From: an uncultured Clostridia bacterium
GTDB lineage: Bacteria > Bacillota > Clostridia > Oscillospirales > Oscillospiraceae
Length of the DNA stretch: 41,218 nt
Direction: 5' to 3'
Assembly: GCA_937894515.1 (NCBI GenBank)
Contig: CALCRH010000057.1
Span: 1-41,218, forward strand
Position 1 is the stretch's first letter. Each line of letters begins with the position of its first letter. Made by a program: the position numbers and the translations under genes. The notes under the pieces were generated by a model that ran no database searches, was not told the DNA's origin, and saw only the letters and a list, made by a program, of their open reading frames with translations. This document shows, piece by piece, positions 7,568-15,973 of the stretch.

Positions 7568-8601
7568 AAAAAGTACGTGTAAACGCTTCTGCACCCTATG
7601 ATGTTCTGGTGGGGCCGGGACTGTTGGGGGAGACCGGAACGCTGTTAAAATCTGTCTGCCAATCCAATCGTGTGGTGATTGTTACCGATGATATGGTGGA
7701 CGGCTTTTATGGAAAAACGTTTCAAAAAGCGCTGGAAAGCGAAGGCTTTTTTGTATTTAAATATGTCGTTCCAAGTGGAGAAACTTCCAAAAATTTTTCA
7801 AATTTGGAAAGTTTATTAAACTTTTTAGCTGAAAATGGAGTGAAACGGAACGATACGATTGCGGCCCTTGGCGGCGGCGTGATTGGCGATCTGGCAGGGT
7901 TTGCCGCGGCGGTTTATCTGCGCGGTATTGCCGTGGTACAGATTCCCACGACCCTGCTTGCCATGGTGGACTCTGCCATTGGCGGCAAGACGGGCATTGA
8001 CCTGCCGATGGGGAAAAACGTGGTGGGCGCGTTCCACCAACCCAAACTGGTCATTGCCGATACGGATACCTTGAAGACCCTGCCGCAGGAACAGTTTTCT
8101 GCCGGTATGGGTGAGGTTATCAAGTACGCTGTCATCGGAAAGAATTCGATCTTGGAGCATCTGGAGCAGGAAGATCTGACAGAGGAAATTACCCCCTGTA
8201 TCCAAATGAAAGCCGACATTGTAGAAAAAGATGAATGGGACCAGACCGGCGTCCGCGAGATCCTCAACGCCGGCCACACCATAGGTCATGCCATCGAGAA
8301 GCTGAGTGGATACACCATTCCCCATGGCCGGGCAGTGGCTATGGGCTTGGTGGCAGAGGCAAAAATAGCGGTGAAACTTGACCTTGCCGATGAGTCGGTT
8401 TATCACCGGATTCTGGCAGAGGTAAAACGCCGGGGCTTGTACGAAGAAATACCGTATTTGCCGGAAAAACTGGCGGAAGAAATGCAAAGCGACAAAAAAA
8501 ATAAGGATGGTAAGATTACGTTTATTCTGCCGAAGAAAATCGGGGAATATGTCCGCCAAACTCTGACAGTACAACAGGTAACGGCACTGCTGAAAGAATA
8601 A
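7564..8601 (+). CDS. aroB: 3-dehydroquinate synthase
   Basis: Cyclises DAHP to 3-dehydroquinate using catalytic NAD and a divalent metal; second step of the shikimate pathway. The 345 residues carry ALGGGVIGDLAGF (NAD site), TTLLAMVDSAIGGKTG, KNVVGAFHQP and the three metal ligands E184 (GMGEVIKY), H238 (NAGHTIGHA) and H254 (IPHGRAVAMG). It is translationally coupled to the preceding DAHP synthase gene, so the first two steps of the pathway are made from one message. The rest of the shikimate genes are not in the window. Confidence 0.96.
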   Translation: MKKVRVNASAPYDVLVGPGLLGETGTLLKSVCQSNRVVIVTDDMVDGFYGKTFQKALESEGFFVFKYVVPSGETSKNFSNLESLLNFLAENGVKRNDTIAALGGGVIGDLAGFAAAVYLRGIAVVQIPTTLLAMVDSAIGGKTGIDLPMGKNVVGAFHQPKLVIADTDTLKTLPQEQFSAGMGEVIKYAVIGKNSILEHLEQEDLTEEITPCIQMKADIVEKDEWDQTGVREILNAGHTIGHAIEKLSGYTIPHGRAVAMGLVAEAKIAVKLDLADESVYHRILAEVKRRGLYEEIPYLPEKLAEEMQSDKKNKDGKITFILPKKIGEYVRQTLTVQQVTALLKE

Positions 8602-8621
8602 AAATGTGACTGAAAAAATGA

Positions 8622-8657
8622 AAGACGGCTGTTCCTGTTTTGCGGAACAGCCGTCTT
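8622..8657. terminator. Terminator between convergent aroB and SGNH hydrolase gene
   Basis: A 14-base perfect stem (8622-8635 with 8644-8657, loop of 8). The U-rich tail is better on the minus strand (TTTCATTTTTTC from 8621 downward) than on the plus strand, so it serves the SGNH hydrolase gene most clearly and probably aroB as well. Confidence 0.75.
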
Positions 8658-8688
8658 AATACAACGATGGGAAAACTCCTTTTGGCGC

Positions 8689-10302
8689 TTATGATTTAAA
8701 CAATCCATTGATGCGGATGATGGGAGTAAAGACGTGGGAAAAGAGTGTTTGCAGGGCGTTTGCAGAGGCCCGATCGCCCATCAGACAGGCAACCAGTGTG
8801 CGGATAAAAGAAAGGAAACGAACCAGGTAGGTATGCTTGGCAGAGAGACTCTGCTGATAGGTTTTCTCTATATAGGATTCTTTTTGCAGATAGCCGTCTG
8901 CCGAGGGATGGTGACCGGTACTATGGGCGCGGGAAATGAAAAAGAACAACAGGGAAGCCTGTCCCAAAGAGGAGGGAAGCTCCGAGCGGAAGTCACCCAG
9001 AACGGTATCGGTACCGGCCAGCAGTGTTTTCGCAAAGTCCTCTGCACAGGAAGCGGGACGAGAGAAAAACTGATACAAGTCCTCAAAATGATAGGAGGAG
9101 CAGGAGCAGGCGGACTGAATATTCCGGCTGATAATTTCCCGGACTTCAATGGGTTCCAGAGCGGCCTGCACGGTAGGGAGGTCCGCGTCCAGCAGCGTTG
9201 CCGCGTCAGCATAGAACCAGTTATTGCGATACACTTCATATTCGGGATCTTGGAACTTATTTTCTGCAAAAGAACTAATAAAACTGGCGACACCGGCAGA
9301 GCAGTCCGCAAAGAGATACCGGCCGGCATGCGGATCCAATTTGGTGACATAAAGGGTCAAAGCCTCATTTAAGCAATCCCAGATTTGAGATACATTGAGG
9401 GAGATGCCCATATAGCTTACGGTTAAGTGATCCAGGGGATTGGTGGGGCCCACAACAATGACGGTGACATCCCGCTGATTGTTTTCATAGATCCAATCCA
9501 CCGTGGCAGAGAAATTGACGGCAAAGCTTGCATAAGTGTAAAGAGCAGCATCTATGGCATGTTCTACGATATCGAACGGCAGAGATTTGCCGGATAGAAG
9601 AGAGTGAATCTTGCGGCTCAGTGCTTCGGCTCCGGCGGCAATTTCGGGACAGTTGTTTTCCCGCATCAGCTGGACAAAGGTTTCGCCGGCATCGGTATAA
9701 TAGGAATCATCACCGCTGAGAAGGCTGCTGATACGGTGTTTAAAGTTCAGCCCGAAATCGCCCATTAAAATGTCATAGGTAATGATATCTGCATTTTTCA
9801 GGGCATCGGAAAATACAGAATGGATTTCCTCGTAGCTTTCATAGTTTTTCCCGTTATTGCTTGTATAGCTGTGAATATGTTCATTGCAGAAGTTGCTGGT
9901 GCGGGTGTTTTGATCTGTCCAGTAGTCAGTGTCCAGAATCGCGCGGAGTTCGCTGGGGCGCATGCCGGTCATGCACAGGTCGGTGCCGTTGACTATGTAG
10001 CCACGGCTTTCCAGATATGCCGAAAACTGGGCATAGTCGCTATATGAGCTGGACGCTGTGCCATCATAATTCATGCGGACATAACCATCAAAATAGTCGT
10101 TCATCAGATAGCCCATGGAAGTGGAGTCGCCAAGAGCAACATAGTTGATGGTTTCTCCGATGGCTTCTTTTAGGGGCGTGCTGCCAGGAGCGAAAAGGGA
10201 AGAAAGAGAGTATTCTTCCTGTGCAGATTCACCGGCGAAGGCAACGGTGCCAAGGGAAAGGAGCATTGCCAAAGTTAAGAGCAGAGATAGGATACGTTTC
10301 AT
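8689..10302 (-). CDS. Secreted SGNH/GDSL-type hydrolase
   Basis: A 537-residue exported protein. A signal peptide is clear (MKRIL, hydrophobic LLLTLAMLLSLG, cleavage near AFA-GE). The SGNH block I is NYVALGDSTSMGY with nucleophile S60; the distal block V is HHPSADGY with H464/H465. The oxyanion blocks are less obvious: GDFGLNFKH may supply the Gly and VVGPTNP the Asn region. The Asp normally three residues before the catalytic His is Ser or Thr here. At 537 residues it is about twice the size of a minimal SGNH domain, with a large insert of unknown role. The substrate (acetylated glycan, peptidoglycan or lipid) cannot be told. The gene follows the HxlR regulator after 70 bases on the same strand and has GGAGGAA upstream of its ATG. 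Confidence 0.75.
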   Translation of the reverse strand: MKRILSLLLTLAMLLSLGTVAFAGESAQEEYSLSSLFAPGSTPLKEAIGETINYVALGDSTSMGYLMNDYFDGYVRMNYDGTASSSYSDYAQFSAYLESRGYIVNGTDLCMTGMRPSELRAILDTDYWTDQNTRTSNFCNEHIHSYTSNNGKNYESYEEIHSVFSDALKNADIITYDILMGDFGLNFKHRISSLLSGDDSYYTDAGETFVQLMRENNCPEIAAGAEALSRKIHSLLSGKSLPFDIVEHAIDAALYTYASFAVNFSATVDWIYENNQRDVTVIVVGPTNPLDHLTVSYMGISLNVSQIWDCLNEALTLYVTKLDPHAGRYLFADCSAGVASFISSFAENKFQDPEYEVYRNNWFYADAATLLDADLPTVQAALEPIEVREIISRNIQSACSCSSYHFEDLYQFFSRPASCAEDFAKTLLAGTDTVLGDFRSELPSSLGQASLLFFFISRAHSTGHHPSADGYLQKESYIEKTYQQSLSAKHTYLVRFLSFIRTLVACLMGDRASANALQTLFSHVFTPIIRINGLFKS

Positions 10303-10372
10303 CGCTTAAGTTCCTCCAACTCACGAAAATATTAGCTTCCGAACAGTAAATTCATAAAAAGAAACCGCTATT

Positions 10373-10705
10373 TTACTGCATACGGGCTTCTGCCCAGTCG
10401 CTGAGCTGCTCTAAAATGGGGAGCAGTCGGCGGCAGTCCTCTGTGGGACTGTATTCCACCCGAACAGGAACTTCGGGATAAGCGGTGCGAACGACCAGAC
10501 CGTCCTGTTCCAGTTCCTTCAGCGCCGCGGCGAGGACGGTATTGCTGATGCCGTCCAGTTTGGCACGGAGAGCGTTATAACGCAGAGAATCTGTATTGCA
10601 CAGGGCGCAGATGATCTGCACCTTCCACTTGCCGCCGATACGATCCATGGCATAGTGCAGGGGACAGCGCTCCATACACGGACAATCATAGTGGGCATTG
10701 GACAT
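10373..10705 (-). CDS. HxlR-family winged-helix transcriptional regulator
   Basis: A 110-residue DNA-binding protein. The HxlR family pattern is complete: CPLHYAMDRIGGKWKVQII at the N-terminus, LRYNALRAKLDGIS with NTVLAAALKELEQDGLV as the recognition helices, then the wing VRVEYSPTEDCRRLLPIL. Three cysteines cluster at C8, C10 and C14 (CPCMERC), which could make it a redox or electrophile sensor as in some HxlR members (inference). It is transcribed divergently from the LysE-type exporter, the classic arrangement for a regulator and its target. AGGAGGAA precedes the ATG. Confidence 0.92.
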   Translation of the reverse strand: MSNAHYDCPCMERCPLHYAMDRIGGKWKVQIICALCNTDSLRYNALRAKLDGISNTVLAAALKELEQDGLVVRTAYPEVPVRVEYSPTEDCRRLLPILEQLSDWAEARMQ

Positions 10706-10744
10706 GGTAAGTTCCTCCTGACCAGCTTAGAAGAATGTGCGTTC

Positions 10745-10772
10745 TTGCTTTTTCGCTGAATTGTGCTATGAT
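10745..10772 (+). promoter_or_regulatory. Promoter of the LysE-type exporter in the divergent intergenic region
   Basis: -35 TTGCTT (10745-10750), 16-base spacer, -10 TATGAT (10767-10772). A facing minus-strand promoter for the HxlR gene can be drawn with -10 TATACT and -35 TTTACT in the same 103-base gap, so a regulator bound here could control both genes. Confidence 0.55.
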
Positions 10773-10808
10773 AAGTATACCAGATAAGGAAAGAGGAGTA
10801 AATACAAA

Positions 10809-11426
10809 ATGCCTACTTATTTACAAGGACTTCTGCTGGGCATCAGCTACTGTGCCCCCATTGGTATGCAGAATCTGTTTGTCATTGATACAGCGCTGAC
10901 GCAACCGCGGAAACGCCTGTATCCCACCATCTTTATTGTTATTTTCTTTGATATTACCCTGGGACTGGCCTGCTTTTTGGGCGCCGGTGCGCTGATGGAG
11001 GCGCTGCCCTGGCTGCAAAAGGTGATATTGGGTATCGGCTCGCTGCTGGTGATCTATATCGGCCTTGGACTGGTACGGTCCAAGGCCAGTCTGGAGGGTG
11101 GTAAGGACGTAAACGTATCACTGTGGAAAGCGGCGGCTACCGCCTGTGTTGTGACCTGGTTCAACCCCCAGGCCATTATCGACGGCACCATGATGCTGGG
11201 CGCCTATCGGGCGACTTTGCCGGAGGGGACAGACGCATACTTTATTGCCGGCTTTGCCAGTGCATCGTTGTTGTGGTTCAACTTCCTGGGTACGCTGGTA
11301 TCTCTGGTAGGCAGTAAGATCAACGAGAAGGTATTGACCATTCTTAACAAGGTCTGCGGTGCGGTGATTATCGTTTTGGGACTGCGGCTGGCATACAATT
11401 TCTGTAAGCTGATGGGCTGGCTTTAA
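10809..11426 (+). CDS. LysE/ArgO family amino-acid exporter
   Basis: An inner-membrane exporter of 205 residues with six hydrophobic helices. The LysE-family signature near the N-terminus is intact: LLLGISYCAPIGMQN. The central TWFNPQAIIDG motif is also typical of the LysE/ArgO branch, whose members expel lysine or arginine; the actual substrate is not certain. AAAGAGGAG lies about 10 bases before the ATG. It is divergent from the HxlR regulator, which is the likely controller, and ends at the terminator at 11439-11472. Confidence 0.9.
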   Translation: MPTYLQGLLLGISYCAPIGMQNLFVIDTALTQPRKRLYPTIFIVIFFDITLGLACFLGAGALMEALPWLQKVILGIGSLLVIYIGLGLVRSKASLEGGKDVNVSLWKAAATACVVTWFNPQAIIDGTMMLGAYRATLPEGTDAYFIAGFASASLLWFNFLGTLVSLVGSKINEKVLTILNKVCGAVIIVLGLRLAYNFCKLMGWL

Positions 11427-11438
11427 GTGTAAATGGAG

Positions 11439-11472
11439 AAAAAGGATGCAGACATTGGCCTGCATCCTTTTT
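11439..11472. terminator. Bidirectional terminator between exporter gene and capsule locus
   Basis: Perfect 13-base stem AAAAAGGATGCAG/CTGCATCCTTTTT (11439-11451 with 11460-11472, loop 8). The A5 and T5 ends let it act on both strands; it closes the LysE-type gene and the minus-strand capsule module. Confidence 0.85.
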
Positions 11473-11478
11473 ATCTTG

Positions 11479-12030
11479 TTAAGGTTCCACCGGCAGATCG
11501 ACTGTGGGATCCCGATGATTGTTTTCCTCCTGAAGGATTTTTGCCACCTCAGCGTAAAAGCCGCTTTCATCGGCCAGATACTGATGGTAATCCTCTACAA
11601 CGATCTCACCTTTTTGATAGGATTCATAAAGTGCCAACAGGGTGTTGATATCCTTGCCGGCAAATTCAGAAGACAGATAGGGCTGTAAGCGATGGTACAG
11701 AGTTTCCGCAAAGTTCTTGTCATGCAGCGCTTTTTTTTGAAGGTCGGCAAGAGACATTTCCTGCTCAATGGCAAGGGACGGATCATCCGAGAGGGAGTCA
11801 TCTATTTTTGGCTCTGTAATCTCGATGAGAGGAGGGGTCTGTTCGGGAGAGAGCTTGTCACCGGGCTGATGAGGATCATCGTGACCGGGATTATCTTGAC
11901 TGGAATTATTTTGCTTTATCATCTCCTCCACCGTTTGACCGGAGAGAGGTTCATCTATCTGCGTTTTGCCACAGGCGCACAGCAATATAGCTGTGCATAG
12001 AAGCAGGAGAAGCAGGAGCCGTTGTTTCAT
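11479..12030 (-). CDS. Putative lipoprotein at the end of the capsule regulatory module
   Basis: A 183-residue protein not recognised by family. It begins with a lipoprotein signal (MKQRLLLLLLLCTAILLCAC-GK, lipid attachment predicted at C20), followed by an acidic, proline-rich, low-complexity linker (about residues 22-85) and a helical C-terminal half with ALYESYQKGE and EDYHQYLADES. Its ATG overlaps the stop of the CpsB-type phosphatase gene (ATGA), so it is made together with the Wzz-kinase-phosphatase module and is probably anchored on the outer face of the membrane where capsule polymer emerges. The role is unknown. Confidence 0.75.
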   Translation of the reverse strand: MKQRLLLLLLLCTAILLCACGKTQIDEPLSGQTVEEMIKQNNSSQDNPGHDDPHQPGDKLSPEQTPPLIEITEPKIDDSLSDDPSLAIEQEMSLADLQKKALHDKNFAETLYHRLQPYLSSEFAGKDINTLLALYESYQKGEIVVEDYHQYLADESGFYAEVAKILQEENNHRDPTVDLPVEP

Positions 12031-12770
12031 AACTTAATTGCCTCCTGTGAAAGAAGCGATGCACCCAAATCATCCATTTGCGAAAGGAATGCAGCGCCCA
12101 AATGCTTTTGCAGAGCCTCTCTGCCCTGCTGCAGATTGGGAGCGCGGTGGCTCAGATTGTGGCAATCACTGCCCAAAAGGTGGGCTTGCCCGCGTTCAAA
12201 GAGCTGCAGTATCTGCCGCCGCTGCCGCAGATTCCCCAAACCACCGGTCAGACTTTCGGCATTGATCTGGATCCATACCGGCAGGGAGAGAATGCGATCC
12301 AGATAGGTGCTTTTTTGCTGTAAGGGCAGATAACGTTCCAGATGAGCCAGGACCACCTGGATCTCCCGGTCAATGGAAAGCCGTGCCACGGCATCTACCT
12401 CAAAATCTCTCCATTGGGCGAAGGGCATTTCCAGCAGCATAGTTCGGGTCCCTGCAATGCAAAGGGGACTGAGTTCTTCGTCAGATAGTTCCGAAAGCTC
12501 GGAAAACAGGGCAACCTCGGCGCCTAAGTGGACACGGGGCAGATCCGCCGTAAGAGCGGAGGATAACTGCTGCCACGCCGCCTCACGTTGACTGGCAAAG
12601 GTATCTACACTTCGGCGATAACGATAAAAGTGGGGTGTTGCCACACAGTGTGCAACACCCTGCTTTTTCATTTCCTGCAACATGGCTATGCTGGTAGAGA
12701 CATCAGGGCTTCCGTCATCGATGCCGGGGAGAATGTGAGTATGAAAATCAATGATACCATATTGTTCCAC
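12027..12770 (-). CDS. CpsB/YwqE-type tyrosine-protein phosphatase (PHP domain)
   Basis: Manganese-dependent phosphatase of the PHP superfamily that removes phosphate from the tyrosine cluster of the capsule BY-kinase. Metal-binding motifs are in order: IIDFHTHILPGIDDGS near the N-terminus, CVATPHF, the LLEMPF region, VLAHLERY and LGSDCHN. The start is uncertain: GTG at 12770 has AAGGAG at a proper 8-base distance and puts the DxHxH motif at residue 8; ATG at 12776 sits only 2 bases from the same site, and ATG at 12794 has none. The length (about 247) fits CpsB/CapC. It lies 71 bases downstream of the kinase gene and overlaps the lipoprotein gene. Confidence 0.9.
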   Translation of the reverse strand: MEQYGIIDFHTHILPGIDDGSPDVSTSIAMLQEMKKQGVAHCVATPHFYRYRRSVDTFASQREAAWQQLSSALTADLPRVHLGAEVALFSELSELSDEELSPLCIAGTRTMLLEMPFAQWRDFEVDAVARLSIDREIQVVLAHLERYLPLQQKSTYLDRILSLPVWIQINAESLTGGLGNLRQRRQILQLFERGQAHLLGSDCHNLSHRAPNLQQGREALQKHLGAAFLSQMDDLGASLLSQEAIKL

Positions 12771-12841
12771 AGACATCTCTCCTTCTTCAAACACATACTT
12801 TGCCGTATTTAACCCAGTAAGCGAAAAGAGAAAACTCGATT

Positions 12842-13558
12842 TCAGTCAGCCTTATCGGTTTGGTAATAGTTGTTGTAGTAGCCATAGCGAGAGTAACGGT
12901 AGTAATACGATGCCTTGCTTATCTCTACCTGATTGAGAACAGTACCTATCAAAGGACAACCGATGGTTTCCAACTGTTTAATGCTGCTATCCACCAACTT
13001 TCGGGGGGTAGAACCACAGTGGACGACCAGCAGTGCGCCGTCACAATGGGGGGCAATCTGCAGACCATCGGATACGCTGTCCAAGGGCGGGGTATCAATG
13101 AAGACGTAATCGTATTGATCAGTCACCGTTTCTACCATCGTGCCAAACTCGGGAGAGTTCAGCAACAATGTGGGATTGTCCATGTTGTGGAATACCGGAA
13201 TAATATCGGCATTGGGAATATCGGTAGAATAAACTACTTCTTCCAATGGGACTTGACCAGCCAGATAATTTACAAGACCTACCGGTTGCTGATCTCCACC
13301 GACGCTGATCTGATAATTGGAGCGCAACATGCTGCGGCGAATATCCGTATCGATAAGAAGAACGTGCTTGCCTGTTTCCGCCATGGCACGCCAGAGATTC
13401 ACGGAGGTGAAACTCTTGCCCTCACCGGGGACGCTGCTGGTAATCATAATACGCTTGTACTGGGTGCCGCAATAGGAGAGATTCACCCGCAGACGATTGA
13501 TAGCTTCCTTGCTTCGATAGGGCAGGGGGGTGAGAGCTTTCAAATGAAGCTGTTTCAT
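12842..13558 (-). CDS. CpsD-type bacterial tyrosine kinase (BY-kinase)
   Basis: Cytoplasmic ATPase half of the split Gram-positive BY-kinase, activated by the membrane partner Wzz/CpsC. The 238 residues show Walker A SSVPGEGKS (41-49), Walker A' VLLIDTDIRRS (66-76) and Walker B YVFIDTPP (151-158). The C-terminal autophosphorylation cluster is rich: nine tyrosines between residues 218 and 232. It overlaps the wzz gene upstream by ATGA and is followed by the phosphatase, so kinase, activator and phosphatase are one unit that cycles to control polymerisation and export. Confidence 0.95.
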   Translation of the reverse strand: MKQLHLKALTPLPYRSKEAINRLRVNLSYCGTQYKRIMITSSVPGEGKSFTSVNLWRAMAETGKHVLLIDTDIRRSMLRSNYQISVGGDQQPVGLVNYLAGQVPLEEVVYSTDIPNADIIPVFHNMDNPTLLLNSPEFGTMVETVTDQYDYVFIDTPPLDSVSDGLQIAPHCDGALLVVHCGSTPRKLVDSSIKQLETIGCPLIGTVLNQVEISKASYYYRYSRYGYYNNYYQTDKAD

Positions 13559-14313
13559 TTTCTACCACCGCCTTTCCGCATACGCTGCGGTGTATTTACA
13601 TTACTTTTTTCTGCGTTTTCCAGAGGAATATCCGCCATGGGTGTCATACCAAAGTAACGCTCCATATCCTCATCGGTACGGATGGTATCATCCAGCAGGA
13701 ACAACACGACATAATAGCCGTACACCAATATCGCTGCAACAATAGCGGCAATCACGCCATTGCGAATGCAATGCGGACTCGCCTGTCCCACTGGTGGAAC
13801 GGCGGATTCTGCCAGGTTAGGAGCATTGCTTTCCATCACAGAGGGGAGCCAGGTAATGGCTAACTTTGCCATTTCATTGGCAATATCTGCCGAATACTGA
13901 GGATCCTTGGATGTGACAGTAATGCTCAGAATACGTGTTTCTGCGGGATTATCAATATCAATCTTACTGCGAAGAGATTTTACTGTTTCATCTTTCAAAT
14001 CCAAGTTCTTAATGGTACTTTCCATCACAGGTCGTGTAAGGAGAAGCTCCTCATAGTCCAATGTCAGCGTGGAACCAACCTGCAGATCCGAAAGATTCAC
14101 CACCGAGTCACTGGAAGCAGACACCACATAGATTTTAGCAGAGGCCTCATAAGTGGGATCAATAAAAAAACGGCTGATTGACCAAGCCAAGAGACCGCCA
14201 ATAATGGCAACAATTAAAATCCGAAGAATATTCTGCCGAAACAGAAACAGGATCTCTCGCAGATCGATTTCTTCATCCTCGTCGTCGTATCCGAGAGGTA
14301 ATCTCTCCTTCAT
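13555..14313 (-). CDS. Wzz/CpsC-type chain-length determinant and kinase activator
   Basis: A 252-residue polysaccharide co-polymerase: short cytoplasmic N-terminus rich in acid residues (DDEDEEIDLREIL), first membrane helix at about 29-47, an extracytoplasmic domain, a Pro-containing segment (AVPPVGQAS) and the second helix at about 185-206, then a cytoplasmic tail (VLFLLDDTIRTDEDMERYFG) that in this family docks the BY-kinase. ATG at 14313 was chosen because AGGAGG is 7 bases upstream; in-frame starts further upstream have no ribosome binding site. A strong promoter lies just before it, so this module can be expressed apart from the biosynthetic genes. Confidence 0.92.
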   Translation of the reverse strand: MKERLPLGYDDEDEEIDLREILFLFRQNILRILIVAIIGGLLAWSISRFFIDPTYEASAKIYVVSASSDSVVNLSDLQVGSTLTLDYEELLLTRPVMESTIKNLDLKDETVKSLRSKIDIDNPAETRILSITVTSKDPQYSADIANEMAKLAITWLPSVMESNAPNLAESAVPPVGQASPHCIRNGVIAAIVAAILVYGYYVVLFLLDDTIRTDEDMERYFGMTPMADIPLENAEKSNVNTPQRMRKGGGRK

Positions 14314-14349
14314 TCGCATACCTCCTATGTACACTTGATTTTATTATAG

Positions 14350-14378
14350 ATTATAGCATGGGTATTATTTGATTGCAA
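14350..14378 (-). promoter_or_regulatory. Strong promoter of the Wzz-kinase-phosphatase module
   Basis: Minus strand: -35 TTGCAA (14373-14378), 17-base spacer, consensus -10 TATAAT (14350-14355). It sits in the 116-base gap between rmlC and the wzz gene. Confidence 0.75.
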
Positions 14379-14429
14379 ACGTTTTTGTGTTTATTTGCCA
14401 TTTCCTGCTACCATTTCGGTAACATCATA

Positions 14430-15038
14430 TTAAAAATAAACCGCATCCTTCAGCTCTGGCCATTTTTGATCTTTATCGCTGAGAGTTAAAGAGCTTCCGT
14501 CTGCGAGCTTATATCCATCGGTGTTTGCGCTTCCTGAATATTCTCCCATCACTTCCGGCCACTCAATGCCGATTTCCGGGTCATTCCATGCAAGACCACC
14601 CTCATCGTTGGGATGGTAGAAGTCATCACATTTATAGCAGAACTCTGCCTCATCGGAGAGCACCAGAAAACCGTGGGCAAAACCGCGCGGAATCAGGTAC
14701 TGCTTCTTATTTTCGGCTGTAAGGAGTTCTCCATGATATTTTCCGTAGGTGGGAGAACCCGGCCGCAGGTCAACAGCAACATCGTAGACCGTTCCACGGA
14801 TGACTCTTACCAACTTGGTCTGGGGAAAACGCTTCTGAAAATGAAGCCCGCGCAATACCCCTTTGGTACTCATAGACTGGTTGTCCTGAACGAAGCTGAT
14901 ATAAAGCCCCGCTTCATACATATCCTTCTGGCTGAATGTCTCCATGAAGTATCCGCGGCTGTCACCGTGAACAGTGGGCTCTATTGTGCACAGTCCCTCA
15001 ATTCCCTCCAGATCGTATGTCACCTTTATCTGCCCCAT
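14430..15038 (-). CDS. rmlC: dTDP-4-dehydrorhamnose 3,5-epimerase
   Basis: Third step of dTDP-L-rhamnose synthesis. A cupin-fold protein of 202 residues with the RmlC motifs GDSRGYFMETF, VRGLHFQ-type LRGLHFQKR (catalytic His), VYDVAVDLR, LIPRGFAHGFLVLSD and the CDDFYHP region. ATG at 15038 has AAGGAG about 6 bases upstream; the frame is open further back but without family similarity. It is the last of the four rhamnose genes in the order A-B-D-C. Confidence 0.95.
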   Translation of the reverse strand: MGQIKVTYDLEGIEGLCTIEPTVHGDSRGYFMETFSQKDMYEAGLYISFVQDNQSMSTKGVLRGLHFQKRFPQTKLVRVIRGTVYDVAVDLRPGSPTYGKYHGELLTAENKKQYLIPRGFAHGFLVLSDEAEFCYKCDDFYHPNDEGGLAWNDPEIGIEWPEVMGEYSGSANTDGYKLADGSSLTLSDKDQKWPELKDAVYF

Positions 15039-15049
15039 GTATTTCTCCT

Positions 15050-15973
15050 TTACAGTTTGGCTTCTTTCAGATATCGACTTACCGCATCTTTCCAATCCGG
15101 CAACGGCCGGAAGCCTGCTTTGATAAGTTTTGATTTATCCAGCCTTGAGTTGAACGGTCTGGCGGCTTTACTCAGACCATACTCCGCTGTGGTTACCGGA
15201 ATGATCTTCGTTTCAAGTCCGTATTGCTGATAAAATTCACAGCAGAAATCATACCAGGAAATAAATCCGCCCTCATTGGTGGCATGATAATAACCATACT
15301 TCTCGGTCTCTACCATGTCAACCAGCAGTCGGCTGAGGTCCGCTGTGTATGTCGGAGTACCGATCTGGTCATTCACCACTCTCACTTCATCATGGTTCTT
15401 GCCCACATGGATCATGGTTTTGATGAAGTTCTTTCCATTCAGGCCGAATACCCATGCAATACGGACAATGAAGAACTTGTTCAGCGTACTGCTGACGGCC
15501 AGCTCACCGTCCAGCTTACTTTGGCCGTAGACGTTAAGAGGCTTATAGCACTTATCATCCGGCTGCCATGGACGTTCACCGTTTCCGTCGAACACATAAT
15601 CTGTAGAGAGGTACAGCATCTTTGCGCCGATTGCTTTTGCCGCCTGGGCAATGTAGAGAGTTCCCAGATGATTGATGGTATCGACCTTTGCCCGGTTTTC
15701 TTCATCCTCTGCCGCGTCCACAGCAGTCCATGCGGCACAATGGACGATGGCATCGGGCTTTATTGCTGCGATGGTCTCCATCACCGCATTCCGATTCGTG
15801 ATGTCCAGTGGGACATATTCACACTTTGTCACCGGCGATCCATCCTGTACGCCCGCATAGGACGGAGCGATATCAGATCCCCAGACCTGATACCCACGCC
15901 CAAGTGCGGCATTTACCACATCGTGGCCGAGCTGCCCTCCGACTCCTGTTACAAATATCTTCATAGCGTTCAT
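15050..15973 (-). CDS. rmlD: dTDP-4-dehydrorhamnose reductase
   Basis: Final, NAD(P)H-dependent step giving dTDP-L-rhamnose. An extended short-chain dehydrogenase of about 307 residues: nucleotide loop GVGGQLGHDV, HCAAWTAVDAAE, YLSTDYVFDG and the catalytic YGQSK. ATG at 15973 overlaps the rmlB stop by four bases and has AGGAAAG upstream; a second ATG three codons in (15964) is the alternative. Confidence 0.95.
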   Translation of the reverse strand: MNAMKIFVTGVGGQLGHDVVNAALGRGYQVWGSDIAPSYAGVQDGSPVTKCEYVPLDITNRNAVMETIAAIKPDAIVHCAAWTAVDAAEDEENRAKVDTINHLGTLYIAQAAKAIGAKMLYLSTDYVFDGNGERPWQPDDKCYKPLNVYGQSKLDGELAVSSTLNKFFIVRIAWVFGLNGKNFIKTMIHVGKNHDEVRVVNDQIGTPTYTADLSRLLVDMVETEKYGYYHATNEGGFISWYDFCCEFYQQYGLETKIIPVTTAEYGLSKAARPFNSRLDKSKLIKAGFRPLPDWKDAVSRYLKEAKL

